Source: Rhizobium chutanense (GTDB lineage Bacteria; Pseudomonadota; Alphaproteobacteria; Rhizobiales; Rhizobiaceae). Taken from it: 64,000 bases of DNA. The position numbers and the translations under genes are program-made. Positions 46,569 through 55,331 of this stretch are shown here, in pieces. The stretch spans positions 248,001 through 312,000 of the forward strand of contig NZ_NWSV01000003.1 in the NCBI RefSeq assembly GCF_002531935.1, written 5' to 3'. Numbering within the stretch: the first letter of the stretch is position 1; every line of letters begins with the position of its first letter. Under the pieces are notes generated by a model. That model searched no databases and had not been told where the DNA came from. It saw only the letters and a program-made list of their open reading frames with translations.

Positions 46569-46633
46569 AGCCGTTTGGCGCGGGTGGAAAAGCAGGCTAC
46601 ATCTTCGGGATCGAACAGATCTCGAGGGATACG

Positions 46634-47530
46634 ATGCCGGATACTTACGCAAGCGGTTTCCAGGAGCGATTTTATACGTCTTCCGATGGACTGGAGCTTT
46701 ATGCCCGCGACTATAGCCCGAGTGAGACGGCAACTGCGGGGCGGCTGCCGGTCGTTTGCCTGCCCGGCCTGACCCGCAATACGCGGGATTTTCATTCGCT
46801 GGCGCTGCTTCTCTCCCAGGACATAACAGCACCGCGCAGGGTGGTCGCGCTCGATTCGCGCGGGCGGGGAAACTCGGCACGGGATGAGAACAAGGCGAAC
46901 TACAATCTCGCCATCGAGGCCGGCGACGTCGTTGCCGCCTGCCAGGCGCTCGGCATCGAGCGGGCGGTCTTCATCGGCACGTCCCGGGGCGGGCTGATCC
47001 TGCATCTGATCGCGGTGATGCGGCCGGATCTTCTCGAAGCCGTCATCCTCAATGATATCGGGCCTGTGATCGAGGCCACGGGACTGGTGCTGATCCGCGA
47101 CTACCTGAACAGCGGCAGAAAGCCGGCGGACTGGCGCGAGGCGGTCGATATACTGCAGCAAAATCATGGCGCGTCGTTTAACGCGCTTGCAGAGCAAGAC
47201 TGGCGTGAGATGGCGCTTGCCCTCTATCGAGACGTCGGCGGAAGACCGGTGGCCGATTTCGACCCGGCGATTGCCGAAGCGCTGGAATCGATCGATTTCA
47301 GCCAGCCGCTGCCCGATCTCTGGGAGCCGTTCGAGAAGCTGAGCCATCTGCCGCTGATGCTGATCCGCGGCGAAAATACGTCGCTGCTTGCACAGGAAAC
47401 CGCAAGCGAGATGGCACGGCGGCATTCGACGTTGATCTTTCACGCTGCCGAGGGACAGGGACACGCACCCCTGCTGCATCTCGGCAATATCCCCGCAGCG
47501 ATTCGGGCCTTTCTCGCCGCTTGCCGGTAA
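46634..47530 (+). CDS. Alpha/beta hydrolase, acid residue uncertain
   Basis: A 298-residue alpha/beta hydrolase. The nucleophile elbow G-T-S-R-G-G and the base His in G-Q-G-H-A-P are clear. In the position where relatives carry R-G-x-N-S-D, this protein reads R-G-E-N-T-S, so the usual catalytic Asp is replaced by Ser unless it sits elsewhere. The ATG at 46634 follows GAGGGA. It lies 65 bp after the transglycosylase gene. Substrate unknown. Confidence 0.85.
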   Translation: MPDTYASGFQERFYTSSDGLELYARDYSPSETATAGRLPVVCLPGLTRNTRDFHSLALLLSQDITAPRRVVALDSRGRGNSARDENKANYNLAIEAGDVVAACQALGIERAVFIGTSRGGLILHLIAVMRPDLLEAVILNDIGPVIEATGLVLIRDYLNSGRKPADWREAVDILQQNHGASFNALAEQDWREMALALYRDVGGRPVADFDPAIAEALESIDFSQPLPDLWEPFEKLSHLPLMLIRGENTSLLAQETASEMARRHSTLIFHAAEGQGHAPLLHLGNIPAAIRAFLAACR

Positions 47531-47593
47531 CCTTATGGAAGCTAAGCACGTCGCATCAAAAGGCCGCCGGCGCATTTGCCATGCGTCGAAAAT

Positions 47594-47625
47594 ACAAAAA
47601 AAGCCCGGCTCGAGAGCCGGGCTTT
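47594..47625 (-). terminator. Rho-independent terminator of porin gene
   Basis: AAAGCCCGGCT (47600-47610) pairs with AGCCGGGCTTT (47615-47625) over a CGAG loop, with a T-run on the minus strand (47595-47602). It lies 26 bp past the porin stop. Confidence 0.92.
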
Positions 47626-47650
47626 CCTGATTGACCGAAGTCAGATCAGA

Positions 47651-48658
47651 TTAGAACGAACGCTGCAGGCGGAAGTAGCCCGTCGTGGAGTCGTCAGCAT
47701 CTTCCGGATCGAGGTACTGAACCGAAGCCTTGGCGTAGAAGTTGTCGACGATCTGGTAATCAACCGTCAGACCGACCTTCCAAGCATCGCCGTCAGCGAA
47801 GTCGCTGCCGCTAACGCCGTAGTTGTTGTAGTACTGAACACCAGGGGTGATCTTGAGCTTGTCGGTTGCCTTGATAGCGTATTCGGCAGCAACAGCCCAT
47901 TCAGCCGCATTGTAGTAGGCATTCGGGTTGGTGGAGTAGACAGCTGCGAGGCCGAGCGTGCCCGGACCGATGTCAACCGTACCCATTGCACGAACGGCGC
48001 CTTCTTCGTTGTCGGTGTCGTAGCCGGCAGTGATCTGGTAGCTGAATGCACCAGCCTTGCCGCCGAGACCGACGGCAACGCCGACGTTGTTGGCTTCTTC
48101 GCCATCATAGAACGGGCCGTCTTCCAGCTCGTCAACGCTGATGCCGGCGTAGAAGTCGGAAGTTTCGTACTGATAACGGATGGAGTTATGCAGCGTGACC
48201 GGCGAGCCGATGTCGTCGGTTTCGCCAGAGAGACCATCGTCCCACCAGCTGTAGAACAGACCAGCGCGGAAGCCGGCGATGTCGAGGTAAGCGGAGTCGA
48301 GCTTGGAGGTCTGATCCGTGGCGTTGTCAGCATTGAACTGCATGACGATAACGCCGGTCAGCGGACCGTACTCGGTGTCGCTCTTGGCCGTGAACTGAAC
48401 CTGACCGCGGGTCGTTGCATCCCAGTCAGAATCACCGCCGACGTCTTCGCCAACGTTAACCTGGAAACGGATGTAGCCGTTGATCTTGAGGCAGGTTTCG
48501 GTGCCCGGGATGTAGAAGTAGCCGGTGCCGTAAGCGTCGCAGACGCGGACGTATTCAACCGGTTCCGGCTCGGCAGCAACGATAGCGTCAGCAGCCTGAG
48601 CACCGGAAACTACTGCGAGAGCAGCAGCGGAGCCGAGAAGAAGGCTCTTGATGTTCAT
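47651..48658 (-). CDS. ropA: Outer-membrane porin (Omp2b/RopA family)
   Basis: A 335-residue trimeric porin. Signal peptide to about residue 22 (S-G-A-Q-A-A-D). A short N-terminal plug with paired Cys (V-C-D-A-Y-G, T-C-L-K-I-N-G-Y) precedes 16 predicted beta strands; the last ends in F-R-L-Q-R-S-F, the aromatic C-terminus needed for outer-membrane insertion. Highly abundant in Rhizobium, consistent with a strong terminator, a long leader and biased codons. The ATG at 48658 gives the intact signal peptide. Confidence 0.9.
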   Translation of the reverse strand: MNIKSLLLGSAAALAVVSGAQAADAIVAAEPEPVEYVRVCDAYGTGYFYIPGTETCLKINGYIRFQVNVGEDVGGDSDWDATTRGQVQFTAKSDTEYGPLTGVIVMQFNADNATDQTSKLDSAYLDIAGFRAGLFYSWWDDGLSGETDDIGSPVTLHNSIRYQYETSDFYAGISVDELEDGPFYDGEEANNVGVAVGLGGKAGAFSYQITAGYDTDNEEGAVRAMGTVDIGPGTLGLAAVYSTNPNAYYNAAEWAVAAEYAIKATDKLKITPGVQYYNNYGVSGSDFADGDAWKVGLTVDYQIVDNFYAKASVQYLDPEDADDSTTGYFRLQRSF

Positions 48659-49252
48659 AAATGACCTCCAATTCAAAGTTTCGATCGGGTTTGGGATCTT
48701 TCGCTGAGCAGCGTTCCCTGCCCCATCCCCGTGTTTCAAGAAGTGGACGATCAGCCGCCCTTGCTTCCGACGCTGAAAATACAAGACCGAAGCCGTCACG
48801 CAATCACCAACTTACTCGGATGGGGGGTTTAAGACAGCCTTCACGAAACCGTGTTGCTGAAAGGACACAAGTCGGGCAGCCGGCCTCGATTTCCTTTATG
48901 CTTTGTTAAGAAAACGCTGATTTTGCCGCCGCTTAGCGGAGGCCAGTAAAGAATTGGACAAGCGTCTCACAACACATTCGAGACACTTTTTTGACGAAGT
49001 CGGGCTGTTGCGGGGGATATCATCACTGCCGGAAGCGTAACCGGGCGGTCACCGATCCGCTTTCGCCGGCTGCCGGGGCGTGACGGCAGGATGTGATTCC
49101 CGCAGGCGATTCTCTTGCTTCGACGCGGAAGAGATTTTTCTCATCGCGCGGCCATGAGGCATAGCCCGAATGGCGCTCACGCGGCACAGCCCGTTCAACG
49201 AAGACGATTCGCTGTCAGCAACGAAGATCGGCGTGGGTTGGAAAAATCGGGA
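48659..49252. other. Porin upstream region
   Basis: About 590 bp with no convincing gene. The part next to the porin should be its long untranslated leader and promoter. Short frames on the plus strand lack ribosome-binding sites and families. Confidence 0.5.
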
Positions 49253-49343
49253 TGGCGGAGAAGATGGGATTCGAACCCACGATACGCTTTTGACGTATAC
49301 TCCCTTAGCAGGGGAGCGCCTTCGACCACTCGGCCACCTCTCC
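49253..49343 (-). tRNA. tRNA-Ser (anticodon GCT)
   Basis: Class II tRNA with a long variable arm. Acceptor stem GGAGAGG pairs with CTTCTCC, with one G-U pair. The anticodon loop holds GCT between CTCCCC and GGGGAG-type arms, the T-arm has GTTCGAATC, the discriminator is G (49256), and CCA is encoded at 49253-49255. Reads AGC and AGU codons. Confidence 0.97.
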
Positions 49344-49600
49344 GGTGCGGCCTAACTATGGTGAGCGGTCTGTGAATGCAAGGGTTTTTTCAGTTTTCAC
49401 CAGAAGAAATGCAACGGGGCGGCATTTCGGCAGGCCCGCGCAAACAGAGCGCATTTCCCGTCACGATCCGGGAATTTGATCGCGCTTCGTTCCCTTCGAT
49501 GAGAATGCCGGGCTTTCCGCCCGGCACGCGCCACGAGCTTGGCAAACCCCAGTGCAGCCTTGCCGCCGGCAGCAATCGACCGCGGGGACCGGGTTTGAAC

Positions 49601-50818
49601 TCAGCCGAGCAGGCTCTTGAGGTCGGCAGAGGGGTCGGCGAGAATCGCTCTGTCGGGGTTGATCCCCGATTCCAGCAGCTTCTTGCCCGTTACATAGGCT
49701 TTCGCGTCATTGATCGCATCGACGGCGATCAATGAGCCTTCCTTGAAATACCAGACTGAATGGGCGCCTTCGCGGGCGCCGGGGCGCAGCAGCGTCTCGT
49801 CATAACCGAGATTGAAGCCGGCGATCTGCAGCTTGACATCATACTGGTCGGACCAGAACCACGGCTTCGGATCATATGGCTCGTTGCCACCGGCGATCAC
49901 GGCTGCCGCCGCTTCGGCCTGGTCGACGGCGTTCTGCACCGATTCGAGCCTGATGCGGCCACCCTGCCAGGGAAGGGCTGCGCAATCGCCGGCAGCAAAG
50001 ATCGCCGGATCGGAGGTACGGGCGAATTCGTCGACGACAATCCCGTTGGCGACTTCGAGGCCGGCTTCCTTGGCAAGCAGATCGTTCGGCACGACGCCGA
50101 TGCCGACGACGGCAAAGTCGATGTCGATCACCGATCCGTCGGAAAGTGCGGCGCCGGTGACGCGGCCATCCTTGCCGACCAGATGCTTGAGCCCTGTCTT
50201 TTCCCGAATCACAACGTCGTGGGTCTCATGGATGCCGCGCATGATATCGGCGGTTTCCTTCGCTGCGACGCGCTGCAGGATGCGGTCGGCCATCTCGATG
50301 ACGGTGACCTCAAGGCCGCGATGGCGGGCAACGGCCGCCGCCTCGAGACCGATATAACCGCCGCCGATGATGAGCACGCGGCGACCGGGGCGCATCTCGT
50401 CGGCGAGCAGATCGGCATCGCGCTTGTCGCGGGCGACATAGACGCCCTCGAGATCGCCGCCGATGGCCGCCGGCAGCCGGCGCGGGGTCGAGCCGGTGGC
50501 CAGCGCCAGCGTGCCGTAATCGAGAACGGAGCCGTCCTGCAGCAGAACCTGCCTGCTGTCCGGTTTGATCTGCTCGGCCCAGGTCGAAAGGCGGAGATCG
50601 ACGTCATTGTCGACATACCATTGCTCGGCGCGAAACAGCAGGCGATCGAAGGCCATTTCGCCAAGCAGGTATTTTTTCGAAAGCGGCGGGCGCTGATAAG
50701 GAGCCACGTCCTCTGCACCGATAAGGGTGATCGGGCGCGTATCCTTCAACGCACGCAGCTTGGCCGCCAATGCAAAACCGGCCTGGCCCGCGCCGATGAT
50801 CACCAGTCTATCCGTCAC
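49601..50818 (-). CDS. FAD-dependent ferredoxin reductase-like protein
   Basis: A 405-residue flavoprotein with two dinucleotide-binding folds: FAD at the N-terminus (I-I-G-A-G-Q-A-G) and NAD(P)H in the middle (L-I-I-G-G-G-Y-I-G-L-E-A-A), then a C-terminal reductase domain. The layout is that of ferredoxin/putidaredoxin reductases serving oxygenases or P450s. The start is GTG at 50818 (V-T-D-R-L-V-I-I-G). No ferredoxin or oxygenase gene is adjacent. It sits beside a Gfo/Idh gene, so a role near inositol metabolism is possible but unproven. Confidence 0.88.
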   Translation of the reverse strand: MTDRLVIIGAGQAGFALAAKLRALKDTRPITLIGAEDVAPYQRPPLSKKYLLGEMAFDRLLFRAEQWYVDNDVDLRLSTWAEQIKPDSRQVLLQDGSVLDYGTLALATGSTPRRLPAAIGGDLEGVYVARDKRDADLLADEMRPGRRVLIIGGGYIGLEAAAVARHRGLEVTVIEMADRILQRVAAKETADIMRGIHETHDVVIREKTGLKHLVGKDGRVTGAALSDGSVIDIDFAVVGIGVVPNDLLAKEAGLEVANGIVVDEFARTSDPAIFAAGDCAALPWQGGRIRLESVQNAVDQAEAAAAVIAGGNEPYDPKPWFWSDQYDVKLQIAGFNLGYDETLLRPGAREGAHSVWYFKEGSLIAVDAINDAKAYVTGKKLLESGINPDRAILADPSADLKSLLG

Positions 50819-50904
50819 GATCTCACTCCCGAAACTGCGCCCGACAACTCCGTCCAGGCCTATCCCCTGCCTCACACGCCGTCAACGGAAAGCGACTTTT
50901 CCAT

Positions 50905-52020
50905 TCAGCCAATCTCGATCCAGCGACGCTCATGGAAGGACTGTGCCATGGCATGCACCGACTTCTCTATCCTGAGACCGTCTTCAAATGTGACGATCGA
51001 CGACGGCTCGCCGGAAATTGCCCGGATCAACTCGCGGCATTCGATGATTTTCAGATCGTTGAAGCCGAGGCCGTGGCCGGGCGCCGGGATGAAGCGATCA
51101 TAAGGCCGATGGGCCGGTGCCGCCAGTATCTTGCGGAAGCCCTGTTCGGAACCGCGCCCCTCGGCCTGATAGAGCTCGAATTCGTTCATGCGCTCCTGGT
51201 CGTAGACGATCGAGCCCTTCGAGCCATAAATCTGCAGGGCGATGCGGCCCTTGCGGCCCCAGGCGGCGCGATTCGCCATCAACACGGCGGAGATGCCGCC
51301 GCCAAGCCGCATCAGCACGTTGGCGCCATCGTGGTTTTCGACGGCGCGGCGGCCACCTTCGCTGAGCGGGCGGTCGGCATAGGGCCTGACCATGTCTGTA
51401 ATAACAGCCTCGACGTGACCGAACAAATACCAGAGCAGCGACAGCGGATGCACGGCGAAATCGTCGAGCGCGCCATAACCGGCGGCAAGCTCGCTCTTCC
51501 AGTAAAAGAAGACATCGGGATCGGCCATGAAATCCTCGTCCATCTCGACGCGGATATGATTGACCGTGCCGATGGCGCCCTCGCCAACAAGCGTCTTGAT
51601 GTGCCGCATCACGGGATTCTGAATGTAATTATAACCGAGAGCGGCCACCTTGCCGGACCCCCTCGCCGTCTCCAGCATGCGCTCGGCATCGGCATAGGCC
51701 GGCGCCATCGGCTTTTCGCACCAGACATGTTTGCCGGCTTGAAGCGCTGCGATCGCCATTTCGGGGTGGAACTGATTGGGCGTGGTGACGGAGACAACGT
51801 CGACCTCCGGGTCGGCGATCAGCGCCCGCCAGTCGGCCGTCGCCTTCTCGAAGCCGAATTCACCGGCACGCGCTTCAGCCAGCCCGGCATTGGCTTCGGC
51901 GAGATGCACCAGACGCGGACGCTCGACATCGCCGAACACCGTCTTCACCGCATTCCACGCCAGCGCATGGCATTTGCCCATATAGCCGGTGCCGATCAAA
52001 CCGATGCCGAGTGGCTTCAT
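50905..52020 (-). CDS. Gfo/Idh/MocA family dehydrogenase
   Basis: A 371-residue NAD(P)-dependent oxidoreductase. Rossmann G-T-G-Y-M-G-K-C-H-A at 10-19, C-E-K-P near 100, and an alpha/beta substrate domain with G-A-L-D-D-F-A-V-H-P. Related proteins oxidise sugars or inositols. It is divergent from iolR and its promoter region carries an 11-bp repeat in common with the iolR leader, so it may be an inositol-type dehydrogenase (compare iolY next to iolR in Sinorhizobium). The true inositol dehydrogenase idhA is not in the window. Confidence 0.85.
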   Translation of the reverse strand: MKPLGIGLIGTGYMGKCHALAWNAVKTVFGDVERPRLVHLAEANAGLAEARAGEFGFEKATADWRALIADPEVDVVSVTTPNQFHPEMAIAALQAGKHVWCEKPMAPAYADAERMLETARGSGKVAALGYNYIQNPVMRHIKTLVGEGAIGTVNHIRVEMDEDFMADPDVFFYWKSELAAGYGALDDFAVHPLSLLWYLFGHVEAVITDMVRPYADRPLSEGGRRAVENHDGANVLMRLGGGISAVLMANRAAWGRKGRIALQIYGSKGSIVYDQERMNEFELYQAEGRGSEQGFRKILAAPAHRPYDRFIPAPGHGLGFNDLKIIECRELIRAISGEPSSIVTFEDGLRIEKSVHAMAQSFHERRWIEIG

Positions 52021-52227
52021 TTTCGTCTCCTCCAGGAACTGCGGCCGGATTTTTGGAATATTTGGATCATTTTGACAAGAGACCCATACGCAAGCATTCC
52101 TGCGCCTCCCCTGGTAAATTGTTTAAAAGCTTGGAATTACAGGCGATTAAAAACAATTAGGCGCGCCGTTTGAAATCGTCTATGTTCGGCAATATGGAAT
52201 ATTTGTTTCATCTCGTGAGCCGCAAGC
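52021..52227. promoter_or_regulatory. Divergent promoter region, Gfo/Idh gene / iolR
   Basis: TGGAATATTTG occurs twice, at 52054-52064 and 52195-52205. The second is followed by TTTC, giving GGAA-N6-TTTC, one base off the IolR consensus known from Sinorhizobium meliloti. These are candidate IolR sites for autoregulation and for the divergent dehydrogenase. Confidence 0.6.
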
Positions 52228-53103
52228 ATGGATAATGATCCCCAGAGGCAGGCGCGTGTGCCGCGCGATTTCGAAAGCCTGCGCAGCACCATCATCGAGC
52301 GCAAGGCGAACATGCCGAAGCGGCTGGCGCAGGTCGCCGCTTTCGCGCTCGGCAATCCCGACGAGATCGCCTTCGGCACGACGGCAAGCATTGCGGCTGC
52401 CTCCGACGTCCAGCCCTCGACGCTGGTGCGCTTGGCACATCATCTGGGTTATGAAGGTTTCTCCGACCTGCAGAGCATTTTCCGCGAAAGATTGCGCGAC
52501 CGGACGTTGAGCTATGAAGAGCGGCTCGTCACGCTGGAGCAGGCAAGCGGCGACGACGAGGACGCCAATCTGCTCTCCGGCTTCATTGCCGCGGCCAGCC
52601 AGTCGGTCAACCGGCTGGCGGCGACGGTGCAGAGCGATACGTTCACGAAAGCGGTGAATATCCTTGCCGACGCCGAGACGATTTATTTGATCGCCAAACG
52701 GCGCTCCTACCCGCTGACGGCACACATGACCTACGCTTTTTCCAAGCTCAACATCCGCCACCAGATCGTCGCCTCGCCGAACGGCGTCGATCCTGAGATG
52801 GTGCAGTTCGCAACACCCAGGGATGCGGCGATCGCCGCGAGCTTTTCGCCCTATGCGGCCGACAGCCTCAGCCAGAGCCAGGAGCTTGCCGACCGCGGCG
52901 TGCCCGTCATCGCCATCACCGATTCGGCCTTCTCGCCGCTTGCTGCTTGCGCGACGCACTGGTTCGAAGTGGCGGAGGCGGATTTTGCCGGCTTCCGCTC
53001 GCTGTCGGCCTCGATGGCGCTGACCATGGCGCTGCCGGTGGCCATCGCCGAACGGCGCCGCAAGCATCAGCACTCAAAAGCTGGGAAAGCGAAAATGGAA
53101 TAA
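52228..53103 (+). CDS. iolR: RpiR-family repressor of inositol catabolism
   Basis: A 291-residue MurR/RpiR regulator: N-terminal HTH (about 15-95, with A-F-G-T-T-A-S-I-A-A-A-S-D-V-Q-P-S-T-L) and a SIS sugar-phosphate-binding domain (about 130-265, with Y-L-I-A-K-R-R-S-Y-P). Its place at the head of iolCDEB matches IolR of S. meliloti, which represses the operon and responds to 2-keto-5-deoxy-gluconate 6-phosphate. A perfect operator overlaps its 3' end. Confidence 0.9.
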   Translation: MDNDPQRQARVPRDFESLRSTIIERKANMPKRLAQVAAFALGNPDEIAFGTTASIAAASDVQPSTLVRLAHHLGYEGFSDLQSIFRERLRDRTLSYEERLVTLEQASGDDEDANLLSGFIAAASQSVNRLAATVQSDTFTKAVNILADAETIYLIAKRRSYPLTAHMTYAFSKLNIRHQIVASPNGVDPEMVQFATPRDAAIAASFSPYAADSLSQSQELADRGVPVIAITDSAFSPLAACATHWFEVAEADFAGFRSLSASMALTMALPVAIAERRRKHQHSKAGKAKME

Positions 53104-53110
53104 ACATTCC
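53097..53110. promoter_or_regulatory. IolR operator GGAA-N6-TTCC
   Basis: GGAATAAACATTCC overlaps the iolR stop codon and lies 86 bp before iolC. It matches exactly the palindrome reported for IolR in S. meliloti. A near-match GGAA-N6-TTTC follows at 53127-53140. Points to a separately controlled iolC promoter. Confidence 0.8.
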
Positions 53111-53195
53111 GAATTGACAAAATATCGGAACCGATGTTTCATTATTGAAAATTCGCAGGCACTGGAAGCCGCGCAAAATCTAGCGGGAGGACATC

Positions 53196-55130
53196 ATGGT
53201 ACAATCGAATCCGGGCTCACAGCCGGAGCCGGCGCTTGATGTAATCACCATCGGCCGCTCATCGGTCGATCTTTACGGTCAGCAGATCGGTTCGCGGCTG
53301 GAGGATATCGGCTCCTTCGCCAAATCCGTCGGCGGCTGCCCGGCCAATATCGCCATCGGCACGGCGCGGCTCGGCCTCAAATCCGGTCTCATCACCCGCG
53401 TCGGCGACGAGCAGATGGGACGCTTCATCCGCGAGCAATCGGCGCGCGAAGGTGTGGCGACACAGGGCATCGTCACCGACAAGGAGCGGCTGACGGCCCT
53501 GGTGCTGCTGGCGGTCGAAGCCGAGGGCGTGTCGCCGATGATCTTCTACCGGTCGGATTGCGCCGATATGGCGCTCGATGAAGGCGATATCGACGAAAAC
53601 TTCATCAAGTCGTCGCGCGCCGTTCTCGTTTCCGGCACGCATTTCTCGCGGCCGAACACCGAGGCCGCGCAGCGCAAGGCGATCCGCATCGCCAAGGCGA
53701 ACGGCCGCAAGGTGATCTTCGACATCGACTACCGGCCGAATCTCTGGGGCCTTGCCGGCCATGCGGAAGGTTTCGAGCGCTACGTGAAGTCCGACCGGGT
53801 TTCCTCGAAGATGAAGGAGACGCTGCCGGATTGCGATCTCATCATCGGTACCGAGGAAGAGATTCTCATCGCCTCCGGCGCCGACGACGTGCTCGGCGCA
53901 CTGAAGGAGATTCGCCGCCTCTCGCCGGCGACGATCGTGCTCAAGCGCGGCGCCATGGGCTGCATCGTCTATGACGGCCCGATCGCCGACGACCTCGAAG
54001 CCGGCATCATCGGCCAGGGCTTCCCGATCGAAGTCTTCAATGTGCTCGGCGCCGGCGATGCCTTCATGTCCGGCTTTCTGCGCGGCTTCCTGCGCGACGA
54101 GCCACTGAAGACCTGCGCCACCTGGGCCAATGCCTGCGGCGCCTTCGCCGTCTCCCGCCTGCTCTGCTCGCCGGAATATCCGACCTGGGCCGAACTCGAC
54201 TTCTTCCTGACGACCGGCAGCCAACATCGGGCGCTGCGCAAGGACGAGGCGATCAACCATATTCACTGGGCATCGACCCGGCGCGGCGAAATCCCGCTTC
54301 TGATGGCGCTGGCGATCGACCACCGCTCGCAGCTCGTCAGCGTCGCCGACGAGCTCGGCGTCGGCCACGACAAGATCGTCGCCTTCAAGCGACTGGCAGT
54401 CGAGGCGGCGGCGCGGGTTTCGAACGGCCGCGACGGCTACGGCATGCTGATCGACGAACGCTTCGGCCGCGACGCCTTCTTCGATGCGGCGACGAAGAAT
54501 TTCTCCTGGATCGGCCGGCCTGTGGAACTGCCGGGCTCGAAGCCGCTGCGCTTCGAATTCAGCCAGGATATCGGCTCGCAGCTTGTGGAATGGCCACTCA
54601 GCCATTGCATCAAGTGCCTGTGCTTCTATCATCCCGACGATCCCGCCGACTTGAAGAGCGAGCAGCAGGAGAAGCTGCGCACGCTGTTCGAGGCGTCCCG
54701 CAAGGTCGGCCGCGAGTTGCTGGTGGAGATCATTGCCGGCAAGAACGGGCCGCTCACCGACGATACGATCGCGACCGCGCTGGAGGAACTCTATGCGCTT
54801 GGCATCAAGCCGGACTGGTGGAAGCTGGAGCCGCAGGCATCGACCGAGGCCTGGAAGAAGATCGATGCGGTGATCGCCAAGAATGATCCATGGTGCCGTG
54901 GTATCGTGCTCTTGGGCCTCGAGGCGCCTGCCGACGAGCTGATCTCCTGTTTCGAGGCGACGCTGGCGGCGCCCTCCGTCAAGGGCTTTGCCGTCGGCCG
55001 GACGATCTTTGCCGACCCGGCGCGGGCCTGGCTTTCGGGGACAATGAACGACGAGGAGGCGATCGCCGACATGGCCGGCCGCTTCCGGCAATTGACGGAA
55101 GCCTGGCTTAAGACGCGCGGGCTTCAGTAG
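53196..55130 (+). CDS. iolC: 5-dehydro-2-deoxygluconokinase fused to DUF2090 aldolase-like domain
   Basis: A 644-residue two-domain protein. The pfkB kinase half (about 15-335) shows G-G-C-P-A-N-I-A near 47 and the catalytic G-A-G-D at 285-288; it phosphorylates 2-deoxy-5-keto-gluconate. The C-terminal half (345-640) is DUF2090, related to TIM-barrel aldolases, and may perform the next step (IolJ, splitting the kinase product to dihydroxyacetone phosphate and malonate semialdehyde). The fusion is common in proteobacteria. No separate iolJ is seen here, which supports the inference. Confidence 0.93.
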   Translation: MVQSNPGSQPEPALDVITIGRSSVDLYGQQIGSRLEDIGSFAKSVGGCPANIAIGTARLGLKSGLITRVGDEQMGRFIREQSAREGVATQGIVTDKERLTALVLLAVEAEGVSPMIFYRSDCADMALDEGDIDENFIKSSRAVLVSGTHFSRPNTEAAQRKAIRIAKANGRKVIFDIDYRPNLWGLAGHAEGFERYVKSDRVSSKMKETLPDCDLIIGTEEEILIASGADDVLGALKEIRRLSPATIVLKRGAMGCIVYDGPIADDLEAGIIGQGFPIEVFNVLGAGDAFMSGFLRGFLRDEPLKTCATWANACGAFAVSRLLCSPEYPTWAELDFFLTTGSQHRALRKDEAINHIHWASTRRGEIPLLMALAIDHRSQLVSVADELGVGHDKIVAFKRLAVEAAARVSNGRDGYGMLIDERFGRDAFFDAATKNFSWIGRPVELPGSKPLRFEFSQDIGSQLVEWPLSHCIKCLCFYHPDDPADLKSEQQEKLRTLFEASRKVGRELLVEIIAGKNGPLTDDTIATALEELYALGIKPDWWKLEPQASTEAWKKIDAVIAKNDPWCRGIVLLGLEAPADELISCFEATLAAPSVKGFAVGRTIFADPARAWLSGTMNDEEAIADMAGRFRQLTEAWLKTRGLQ

Positions 55131-55143
55131 GATATAGAGTTAA

Positions 55144-55299
55144 GACCCCTCCCCAACCCCTCCCCACAAGGGGGAGGGACTTAAGTTGAGGCATCGCTTC
55201 ACGCCACAAACGAGCTCCTTGCGGACGCGAGGTTGCGGTGAAATGCGGCGGCACGGCGGGTTAGCCCCTCCCCCCTTGTGGGAAGGGGTTGGGGGGAGG
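55144..55299. repeat. RIME-like inverted repeats in iolC-iolD gap
   Basis: CCTCCCC-A-ACCCCT-CCCCAC near 55147-55167 is the near reverse complement of GTGGGAAGGGGTTGGGGGG at 55277-55295, forming a large arm pair. A related element follows iolE (58173). May affect stability or differential expression within the operon. Confidence 0.7.
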
Positions 55300-55331
55300 A
55301 AAACGCGAAAGAAAGATTGCGGGAGGACCCG

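Noticed and set aside
53259..55091. 610-codon minus-strand frame opposite iolC
   Set aside because: Shadow of iolC; no ribosome-binding site or domain.
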